DNA of 64,000 nt, from assembly GCA_964023205.1 (NCBI GenBank), contig OZ026850.1:7947770-8011769 (forward strand), given 5' to 3'. The notes under the pieces were generated by a model. The model was not told the origin of the DNA. It ran no database searches and saw only the letters and a program-made list of their open reading frames with translations. The position numbers and the translations under genes are program-made. Source of the stretch: Lutraria lutraria (Eukaryota > Mollusca > Bivalvia > Venerida > Mactridae). This document shows positions 39,801-51,800 of this stretch, in pieces; within the stretch, counting starts at the first letter, position 1, and every line of letters begins with the position of its first letter.

Positions 39801-42800
39801 AAAATAAGAGACATTGCTAAAGTTCTCCAACTGGGCAGGCTGAGATGGCTAGGACACGTTGAGCTCAGTACAAGCTGGATCTCGCAGATCAGATACATGA
39901 ACATTGCAGCACAGCGGGGTCATGGCAGACCAAAGCTTTCTTGGGACGAAGTCGTGAAGCGTGATCATGAAACCCTGAACATGGACTCTACCAACCCACT
40001 GAATCGCCAGGCATGGAGAGGAAGACTTCGCTCTCGACAGACAGACAGGCCACACCCTCGTCATGAGGATTAATCCATGGCCTGTAGAATCAAAACTGGA
40101 TGATGATGATGATGATGATGATGAATACACTGTATAAAAGACAACAAAGGGCCATAACTCAGTGAAAATTTAACCAACGAAGACAAGCTTAATGGACAAC
40201 TAGGTTAACTACTTATCACTTCTGTGAAGTTTTATTGAATTCCTGTTGGTAGTTAATGAGAAATAGTCCGGACAAAATTTGCCTATTGTATATACTGTAG
40301 AAAAAAATAAAGGGCTATAACTCAGTGAAAATCAATCCAAATGAAAAATATTTCAGCATGCACAACTAGGCTTACTGCTGATCACTTCTGTGAAGTTTCA
40401 TTATTACTATAGGATATATTTGTATTTCTTAAATCCGAAAGCGTAATACTAATTACATTTTGTTATTGCACTGCACGCATTCCCGCCTTTTTACGTTACG
40501 TTTAATATGATAATCATTATGACGTAACGTCCGTTATTTTATTATTTTATTGTTATGTCTTGATAAAGGCGGTTGCGCCGAAACGTAGACAAATGAAATA
40601 ATAATACTAGTTCGTATATATGTGTTTTTTGTTGTATAATCCAAATTAATGTGAAGTTTCATTGAAATCCTGTGAGTAGTTGCTGAGAAATTGTCCAGAC
40701 AAAATTTGCCTATTGTATAATTTTTTTATACTGTATAAAAACAACAAAGTGCTATAACTCATATAATTAATCCAATAATAATAATCCTAAAAACAAGACT
40801 AAATTGAAGTTACCTTAAACGTTTGTGCTTCAATTGTCAGCCAACTCGATTTGATAAGCAAAAGAAATGTAACATGAAACATATGTTACAATTAATGTCA
40901 GATTAAAGATGAGGACTCAGGGCAAACTTCTTACAATATCATTTAGATATTTGTTTGTCGGGAAAAGAATATATTAATGTGCGTGTATCAGGTAGGAATT
41001 GTAAGTTTTTATTATTATGGCTGGACCAATCGATTGTATAAGGTTTTAGTTTGTGTTCTTTTTTATTTCTGTCTTGTTTTCATTTTCTCCAAAGCTTGTG
41101 AAAAGTTTTCTACTTCTTCTACGGGAAAAAAACATTAATGAATCGAAGAAAGCAACAGTTACTATTAACTTTCAAAAGACATCACTTAAGCATCTTTTTT
41201 GTCTTGTTAGTGTTGGCAATCTATGCTGGAATATTATTGGTACATATGTAACCTACGTAACTTGAAAACAAGATGAATAATGTTCAAAGCATTTTAACAT
41301 AGTTAAGTATACATCTTGTGGAAACCATAAAATAAATATAAGTGGAGAAAGCACAACTTTTTTTCTGATCATTTTTCAAACTCTGTTTGCTGCGTTTTAT
41401 TGAGAAACAGCGTTAGAAACAATTGTAGGTTTTCGTTATATGATTGTAGTCTTGCAAGTATTAGTAAGAATTCCAAGTCGTAAGTCGTCTAAAGCTTTTA
41501 TCTATTTTACTGACGAGATATTTTGCTGATGATATCTGGTTCGCTGCGAAAGTGAATCTTGGCTCGCTAAAGCTCGCCAAGATACGCTTTCTCACTCACC
41601 GAATAAACCTTCTCCATCTCCAGCACCAACCATGTATTTTCTATATCACAAGACTTGATGTGTAGAACGACTGTTACTTAAGCATTTGAGTGAATCATTT
41701 ATGGAAAAGTCACCAATTATAGCATGTTGCATCCTTCACTGAATACAAAATGGTCATAGGGGCCTGATGTTACTAAAGCTAGAAAACAACTTTAAAATAT
41801 TTCTTCTCGGGAACTAGAAAACTTATTAGCATCAAAATTGATATGTATCCTTTAACAAGAGGGCCATGATGGCCATATATCGCTCACCAGATAAAAAGAC
41901 TCTTAGAGAAAATTTTCATGAGCCTTTGTAAAATTAAGTGACCCTGGTGTGGGGCCATTTTTGCCCCTATGGCAATAATTCGAACAAACTTGGTAGATGT
42001 CCACTAGACAATTCTACATACAAAATATGTAAGTTCTAGGCCTTGAGGTTTTGGCCAAGAAGATTTTCTTGTTTTCCTATGCCGTATCATAAGATTTTCC
42101 GGGGGTCAAATGAATGAATTTGCAACACTTGCCATCGAAAAATATCTCGATGTGAATGTAATATTAATCAACTGTCATTCCTGGCGCGCTTTACTTCGAT
42201 AAATACTGTAGTCAGTTGCACTAGTTAAACTACATGTCAAAAATCAATAACACGCTGTCGCTGCAGAGTAACTGTTTTATCTTTACCGCGCATCTGACGT
42301 AATCTCCTCTGATGTAATCTTGTCAATAGCTAAGTTCAGCTATCATCGAGTCAAGGGGTAAAAAATCTTACACAGCTTCTTTCAAATTAAAATATGTTAA
42401 ATTTGCGGAAGAAATAGGCAAACACTATGAATGTGATGGACATTAACTTTTTTACAGATGGATTTCTATACTGGTAGCTAACTAGCGTTTAAATGGGGGA
42501 ATGCCGTACATGTTACATTGATATTACTTATGTTACATGTATCTGAAAAATGTGTCTCTATATATTTCCAATGTTACAATGTTACAGTAACATTAGACAC
42601 AACAGCCATAAAATCTTTTTTTTCACTTGTTATTGATGTTACATGATTGTTACATAATATATGTTACACTGATATCACCTATGTTACATGTATTTGAAAA
42701 ATGTGTCTCTATATATTTCCAATGTTACAGTAACATTAGACACAACAGCCATAAAATCTAATTTTCTGTTAGCGTTATTGATGTATGTTACGTTGGTATT

Positions 42801-45800
42801 ACTTATGTTACATGTATCTGAAACAAGAGGGCCATGATGGCCCTATATCGCTCACCAGATAAAAAGACTCTTAGAGCCTATGTAAAATTAAGTGACCCGG
42901 GGACAGGGCCAATTTTGACAATGCTACGTACAAAATATGTAAGCTTTAGGCCTTGAGGTTTTGGACAAGAAGATTTTTGTTTGTTTTCTTATATAAATCA
43001 TGTAAACCCCGGGCGGGGCTAAATTTCACCCAGGGGGGCCATTATTTTAACAGACTTGGTAGAGGTCCGCTAGACAATGCTACATACCAAATATCTTAGC
43101 TCTAGGTCTTGTGGTTTTGGACAAGATCTTTTAAATTTTCCTAAATAGATTAGAGTAAACCCCAGGACAGGGCCAATTTTGACCCCCGGGCAATAATTTG
43201 AACGAACTTGTTAGACAATGCTACACACAAAATATCTAAACTCTATGTATTGTATCTAAGCTCTAGGCCATGCACCTTTGAAGAATATTTTTCAATATTT
43301 TCCTATACGAGCTTATGTAAAATCATGTGACCTCCAAGACGAGCCAATATTAACCTTTGTGTCATAATTTGAACAATCCTGTTTCTAGGATTTTAATGTT
43401 TTTCCTATTGGTTCAGAGTGTTGAGTGGAATTTAATTTTTTGAACAACTTTGAAAGGGGAGCACCCAAGAATCATTCCTTCAGAGTTTTGCAATTGACCA
43501 ACTGGTTTAGAACAACATGTCGTTTAAAGAAAACACGGACGCCACATGAAGAACACAGAGTGATCACAAAAGCTCACCTTGAGCACATTGTGCTCAGGTG
43601 AGCTAAAAACAACAAGTGTAAAATGGCAGTTACCAAGGGAGGTAACTGTGTCCTTTATGCAAAAATGGTGTAAAAACAACAAATGTATACTTGTATACTT
43701 AGTCTATTAAATTTTGACCAACTACAACAAACATTACAGCATTTCTTAGATACACTTACCTCAATTCCAGAAATATAAACATTGGTTACTAGATTCCACT
43801 TAGGTGAACCATTCTCATCATAACCATTAAATCCAAAACCAGAAGCATTGCAAATAGCATCACCTGTAATATGTTATAAATTACATAACATATATGGACC
43901 ATAACCAAATACAACAGTTCAGTAATACAGTGACATTAACAAATTAAATTCAGTTCAAACTTATATTTTTACATCAATTGTAGTGCAAGTTCTTACAACA
44001 TATACAAACTATTATCGATGGCTGCTTCCTGGGTTCTAACCAGTACTGGTGCCAAAAGAAGGGATTGTGAAGTTAGGAGTCTGACACTCTACCCCTACAC
44101 CACTGCTCCTCCCTGCTACACCACTGCTCCTCCCTGCTATACCACTGCTTCTCCCTTTACTTACATTAACTGACATTACTATCTTCATATACTAGACATA
44201 TGTCAGTTATACAGTAACATTAACTGACATCACTATCTTCATATACTAGACATATGTCAGTTATACAGTAACATTAACTGACATCACTATCTTCATATAC
44301 TAGACATATGTCAGTTATACAGTAACATTAACTGACATCACTATCTTCATATACTAGACATATGTCAGTTATACAGTCACATTAACTGACATTACTATCT
44401 TCATATACTAGACATATGTCAGTTATACAGTAACATTAACTGACATCACTATCTTCATATACTAGACATATGTCAGTTATACAGTAACATTAACTGACAT
44501 CACTATCTTCATATACTAGACATATGTCAGTTATACAGTAACATTAACTGACATCACTATCTTCATATACTAGACATATGTCAGTTATACAGTAACATTA
44601 ACTGACATCACTATCTTCATATACTAGACATATGTCAGTTATACAGTAACATTAACTGACATCACTATCTTCATATACTAGACATATGTCAGTTATACAG
44701 TAACATTAACTGACATCACTATCTTCATATACTAGACATATGTCAGTTATACAGTAACATTAACTGACATCACTATCTTCATATACTAGACATATGTCAG
44801 TTATACAGTAACATTAACTGACATCACTATCTTCATATACTAGACATATGTCAGTTATACAGTAACATTAACTGACATCACTATCTTCATATACTAGACA
44901 TATGTCAGTTATACAGTAACATTAACTGACATCACTATCTTCATATACTAGACATATGTCAGTTATACAGTAACATTAACTGACATCACTATCTTCATAT
45001 ACTAGACATATGTCAGTTATACAGTAACATTAACTGACATCACTATCTTCATATACTAGACATATGTCAGTTATACCGTCACATTAACTGACATCACTAT
45101 CTTCATATACTAGACATATGTCAGTTATACAGTAACATTAACTGACATCACTATCTTCATATACTAGACATATGTCAGTTATACAGTAACATTAACTGAC
45201 ATCACTATCTTCATATACTAGACATATGTCAGTTATACAGTCACATTAACTGACATCACTATCTTCATATACTAGACATATGTCAGTTATACAGAAACAT
45301 TAACTGACATCACTATCTTCATATACTAGACATATGTCAGCTGTACACTAACATTAACTGACATCACTATCTTCATATACTAGACATATGTCAGTTATAC
45401 AGTAACATTAACTGACATCACTATCATCATAAACTAGATATAAAGTACTATGATACAATGATTGAAATTTTGAAATAAAAGGAAGAACAAGGTTTTAATC
45501 AAATTAGATATGAAATGGAGACTGAAAAGAAGTATTAGAAATAAAGACTTAATACAAATGTATGACATAAAATTTATTTCTATTTTAGTACTTACAGATC
45601 TATCACATAAGATTTAAATTCAGAGTAAAACCTCGATTATCCGAAATCGGATTATCCAAACACCTGGTGTTATCCAAAATGAATTTTCGGTCCCGATTTC
45701 CGCCTACATATTTCAATGTAAAATAACCTTGATTATACGAAATTTGTGTATCCGAAACCATGGATTATCCGAAATAATATTTCTGTCCCATCAGTTTTTG

Positions 45801-48800
45801 ATTATAGAGATTTTACTGTATAACACTAACAGATCTATACATAGACTTACCTAGAGTAAATGCAACATAATATTTGGCTCTACAACACATCATTGATACT
45901 AGCATATACCAGAATCTGTAGAGTATTCCATTGTTTCTGATAAATTCAGGATCTGAAATAAATCAATGAAAACAATATTGCGTCATATATAAACAGAATT
46001 AAAGCACTTATATCATAAATATCATTGTCATAGTTGTAGGATAGATAACTCTGTCATAGTTGTACACAAGATATAAAACTCTGTCATTGTTGAAGAACAG
46101 ATAACTCTGTCATAGCTGTAAGATAGATAACTCTGTCATAATTGTAAGATAGATGACTTGGTCATAATTGTAAGATAGATAACTTGGTCATAATTGTAAG
46201 ATAGATAACTTGGTCATAATTGTAAGATAGATAACTTTGTCATAATTGTAAGATAAATAACTTGGTCATAATTGTAAGATAGATAACTCTGTAATAATTG
46301 TAAGATAGATAACTCTGCCATAGTTGTAAGATAGATAACTCTGTCATAGTTGTAAGATAGATAACTTGGTCATAGTTGTAAGATAGATAACTCTGTCATA
46401 ATTGTAAAATAGATAACTCTGTCATAGCTGTAAGATAGATAACTCTGTCATAATTGTAAGATAGATAACTTGGTCATAATTGTAAGATAAATAACTTGGT
46501 CATAATTGTAAGATAAATAACTTGGTAATAATTGTAAGATAGATAACTGTCATAGTTGTAGGATAGATAACTCTTGTCATAGCTGTAAGATAGATAACTC
46601 TGTCATAATTGTAAGATAGATAACTTGGTCATAATTGTAAGATAAATAACTGTCATAGTTGTAGGATAGATAACTCTTGTCATAGCTGTAAGATAAACTA
46701 GAGCTTTGTCACAGAGGTGACTAATAAAGTTCAAGGGGACATAACTTTGCAATAAGTGGGTCACTGGGCATGTAAATTTTGTCTTGCATATCTACATCTT
46801 GTACTGATAATATATTTCAAGTTTCAGTTCAATCCCATAAGAAAGATACTTCAGTCGTAGTTATAGGATAGATACTTCTGTTATAGTTGTAGGATAGATA
46901 AAGCTGATATAGTTGTAGGATAGATAAATCTGTTATAGTTGTAGGATAGATAAAGCTGTTATAGTTGTAGGATAGATAAAGCTGTTATAGTTGTAGGATA
47001 GATAAAGCTGTTATAGTTGTAGGATTGATAAAGCTGTAATAGTTGTAGGATAGATAAAGCTGTTATAGTTGTAGGATAGATAAAGCTGTTACAGTTGTAG
47101 GATAGATAAAGCTGTTATAGTTGTAGGATAGATAAAGCTGTTATAGTTGTAGGATAGATAAAGCTGTTATAGTTGTAGGATATATAAAGCTGTTATAGTT
47201 GTAGGATTGATAAAGCTGTTATAGTTGTAGGATAGATACTTCTGTTATAGTTGTAGGATTGATAAAGCTGTTATAGTTGTAGGATAGATAAATCTGTTAT
47301 AGTTGTAGGATAGATAAATCTGTTATAGTTGTGGGATAGATAAAGCTGTTATAGTTGTAGGATAGATACTTCTGTTATAGTTGTAGGATAGATAAAGCTG
47401 TTATAGTTGTAGGATAGATAAATCTGTTATAGTTGTAGGATAGATAAAGCTGTTATAGTTGTAGGATAGATAAAGCTGTTATAGTTGTAGGATAGATAAA
47501 TCTGTTATAGTTGTAGGATAGATAAAGCTGTTATAGTTGTAGGATAGATAAACCTGTTATAGTTGTAGGATAGATAAAGCTGTTATAGTTGTAGGATAGA
47601 TAAATCTGTTATAGTTGTAGGATAGATAAATCTGTTATAGTTGTGGGATAGATAAAGCTGTTATAGTTGTAGGATAGATACTTCTGTTATAGTTGTAGGA
47701 TAGATAAAGCTGTCATAGTTGTAGGATAGATAAATCTGTTATAGTTGTAGGATAGATAAACCTGTTATAGTTGTAGGATAGATAAAGCTGTTATAGTTGT
47801 ATGATAGATAAATCTGTTATAGTTGTAGGATAGATAAAGCTGTTATAGTTGTAGGATAGATAAAGCTGTTATAGTTGTAGGATAGATAAACCTGTTATAG
47901 TTGTAGGATAGATAAAGCTGTTATAGTTGTAGGATAGATAAAGCTGTTATAGTTGTAGGATAGATAAAGCTGTTATAGTTGTAGAATAGATACTTCTGTT
48001 ATAGTTGTAGGATAGATACTTCTGTTATAGTTGTAGGATAGATACTTCTGTTATAGTTGTAGGATTGATAAAGCTGTTATAGTTGTAGGATTGATAAAGC
48101 TGTTATAGTTGTAGGATTGATAAAGCTGTTATAGTTGTAGGATTGATAAAGCTGTTATAGTTGTAGGATTGATAAAGCTGTTATAGTTGTAGGATTGATA
48201 AAGCTGTTATAGTTGTAGGATAGATACTTCTGTTATAGTTGTAGGATTGATAAAGCTGTTATAGTTGTATGATTGATAAAGCTGTTATAGTTGTAGGATT
48301 GATAAAGCTGTTATAGTTGTAGGATAGATACTTCTGTTATAGTTGTAGGATAGATACTTCTGTTATAGTTGTAGGATTGATAAAGCTGTTATAGTTGTAG
48401 GATTGATAAAGCTGTTATAGTTGTAGGATTGATAAAGCTGTTATAGTTGTAGGATTGATAAAGCTGTTATAGTTGTAGGATAGATACTTCTGTTATAGTT
48501 GTAGGATTGATAAAGCTGTTATAGTTGTAGGATTGATAAAGCTGTTATAGTTGTAGGATTGATAAAGCTGTTATAGTTGTAGGATTGATAAAGCTGTTAT
48601 AGTTGTAGGATAGATACTTCTGTTATAGTTGTAGGATAGATACTTCTGTTATAGTTGTAGGATTGATAAAGCTGTTATAGTTGTAGGATTGATAAAGCTG
48701 TTATAGTTGTAGGATAGATACTTCTGTTATAGTTGTAGGATAGATACTTCTGTTATAGTTGTAGGATTGATAAAGCTGTTATAGTTGTAGGATTGATAAA

Positions 48801-51800
48801 GCTGTTATAGTTGTAGGATTGATAAAGCTGTTATAGTTGTAGGATTGATAAAGCTGTTATAGTTGTAGGATAGATACTTCTGTTATAGTTGTAGGATAGA
48901 TACTTCTGTTATAGTTGTAGGATTGATAAAGCTGTTATAGTTGTAGGATTGATAAAGCTGTTATAGTTGTAGGATAGATACTTCTGTTATAGTTGTAGGA
49001 TAGATACTTCTGTTATAGTTGTAGGATTGATAAAGCTGTTAGAGTTGTAGGATAGATAAAGCTGTTATAGTTGTAGGATAGATAAAGCTGTTATAGTTGT
49101 AGGATTGATAAAGCTGTTATAGTTGTAGGATTGATAAAGCTGTTATAGTTGTAGGATTGATAAAGCTGTTATACTTTACTGATTATATGTTTAACTCACA
49201 TTGCTCAGATGACAATGATTGTTTACTCATTAAAACATTGTTTTGAACCTGTGTCATGAGGTCTGCTGTCATGAGGTCTGCTGATATCAAGGTTTTCCTG
49301 TGATTTGACCTGGTGACCTAGTTTTTGACCTCAGATGACTTATGCGTAAGACAAACATTCATGTTAGCTAAAAACTATAATGGTAGTACATACAAAGCAT
49401 TTTAAGACTAAAACCAAACCAAAGAAGGCCATGATGGCTCTTAACTCACTCACCTAAGTAAAGACTGCCGCTACTTTCATATCATTGTAACTTCTTTCAT
49501 ATCTGATCAATGTTTTACTATGAGAGTCTAGACACTGACCTAGAAATTGACCTAGAAATTTTGTCATTACAGTTATATCAAGGTTTTCCTGTGATTTGAA
49601 TCAGTGACCTAACTTTTTTAACCCAGATGGCCTATGTTCAAACTTGTCAAAGTATCATTAAGACATTCTGACAAGGTTCAGTGAAGATCCAATCATAACT
49701 GAGACCTATACAGTGTTATAAAGTTTTTTTCTGTGATTTGACCCGGTAATGTAATTTTAGAGCTTGTCCATGATATTTTAAGACAAACTTTGTGACAAGG
49801 TTTGATGATGATATAATCAAAACTGACTCTAGAATGTTAAAGGTTTTTCCTGTGATTTACCTGGGTGACCTAATTTTTAATGCCAGATGATCCATGTTCA
49901 ATCTTGTCAAAGCTATCATTTCGACAAATGTTCTTACACTTTTCAAAACTGTGACCTACAGAGTGTTACTACCCTCCCCCCAAGCGGGGATGCCCGATGT
50001 CAGACAATGATGGATCTTAATAGCTCACCTTTGAGCAATATGTCCTCAGGTGAGCTAATAAATAATTATTATGTTACAAGTAGAAAATAGTGACTAAAAA
50101 TATAAATACCTGCATTGAGCATTTCTGGGTAAAGTGGTTTCATTGTAAAATGAAAGCACATCCAAAATATGGCAATTAACATCTTGTAGAATACTGTACG
50201 CTTAAATAAAGTAACTAACAATGACAATTAACATCTTGTAGAACACTGTATGCTTAAATAAAGTAACTAATAATGACAATTAACATCTTGTAGAACACTG
50301 TACGCTTAAATAAAGTAACTAACAATGACAATTAACATCTTGTAGAATACAAAATAGTAAAACAGATACTTTCAGATTTCACAATACTCTCAATCAATGC
50401 TACTTAAATGTAAAACAAAACAGTTTCTACATTTCAATTGCAGTCATAAACAAAATGCTGTATTTAACAAGCTTACATTTATTTTTAGTATCAGTGACCT
50501 GGATATTTGACCTATTGAGTCCAAATGAAATCCCACTTTAGGTAATCCCCTAACCGATCTATACACAAACTTTCATTGAAATCTTTCACCCCTATCTGAA
50601 GTTATCATCCAGAAACCAAATTTCTATTTTTAGTAACAGTGACCTAGATATTTGACATATTGACCTCAAATGCAATCCCACTCTAGTTTATCCCCTAAGC
50701 TGTCCATACACTAACTTTCATTGAAATCCTTCATCCCTAACTGAAGTTTTTATCCGGAAACCAAATTTCTATTTTTAGTTTTAGTGACCTAGAAATTTGA
50801 CCTATTGACCTCAAAAGCAATACCACTCTAGGTTATCCCCTAAGCTATCAAATTTCATTGAAATCCATCATCCCTAACTAAAGTTATCATCTGGAAACCA
50901 AATTTCCATTTTTAGTAACAGTGACCTAGAAGTTTGACCTAATGACCCCAAATGTAATCCCACCCTAGGTTTATCCCCTAAGCTATGCATACACCAACTT
51001 TCATTGAAATCCATCACCCCTAACTGAATTTATAATCCGGAAATTAATTTTCTATTTTTAGTAACAGTGACCTAGATATTTGACCTATTAACCTAAAATG
51101 CAACCCACTCTAGGTAATGCCCTAAGCTATCCATATACCAACTATCATTGAAATCCATCAATTCTAACTGAAGTTATCATCTGGACAGACAGACGGACGG
51201 AGGGACGGATGGAGTGACGACGACAAACACTCCGGTACTGCAGGGGACTAATAAATGCATATGCCACTGTTAGCATGACTGGCATCAGACTTTGAATCTA
51301 AATGAGGTCAATGTGTAAAAGTAGAAGCAAAGTTTCAAATATACATAATTGTCCTATATATGCCATATATACGAAATATTACCATACAAAAATACGGCAA
51401 TGCCACGAAACCAGGTTTTCCAAGGCTTTAAGACCACAGTACTCAAGAATTCTGCGCTAAGGCTTCATCAGTGGTTCAGTTTCCAGGGCGGCTAATAAGT
51501 TGACAGTGACCTTTACCCTATTGACATAGAATGCAATCCTAAGCTTGGTTTCCATGTAAGCTTCCAACACGCAAACTTTCATCGCAAATATCTTAATCCT
51601 TAATTAAGTTATTCACCGGAAACTGATTTTCAGTGACCTTGACCCTACAGTCCCTTGAAGCAATTCAAAAGCATGGACTGTATGTAAGCTACCTACACAC
51701 AAACTTTCATCGCAATATCTTATGTTATTGACCAGACACTGATTTTCTATTTTTAGTAACAGTGACCTTGACCCCACAGATCCCAATTACAATCTCAAGG

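Larger units (their letters stand above)
36333..40130 (+). mobile_element. RTE-like LINE, nearly complete, inactivated, with 10-bp TSD
   Basis: TGTATAAAAG occurs at both edges (36323-36332, 40131-40140). The element has a ~0.5-kb 5' leader, endonuclease and reverse transcriptase on the plus strand, a PHD-like zinc finger and a (GAT)n 3' tail at about 40099-40124, as RTE-type LINEs end in short tandem tails. It sits in the intron between exons F and G of the MBOAT1/2-like gene, antisense to it. Two frameshifts and a changed catalytic motif mean it cannot move by itself. RTE assignment is by recognition of the endonuclease/RT style. Confidence 0.88.

Noticed and set aside
44163..45438. 54-bp units as CRISPR repeat-spacer pairs
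   Set aside because: The whole 54 bp is repeated; there are no variable spacers.
46020..49173. 26-bp direct repeats as a CRISPR array
   Set aside because: Units are contiguous with no unique spacers, no cas genes, and the context is an animal intron.
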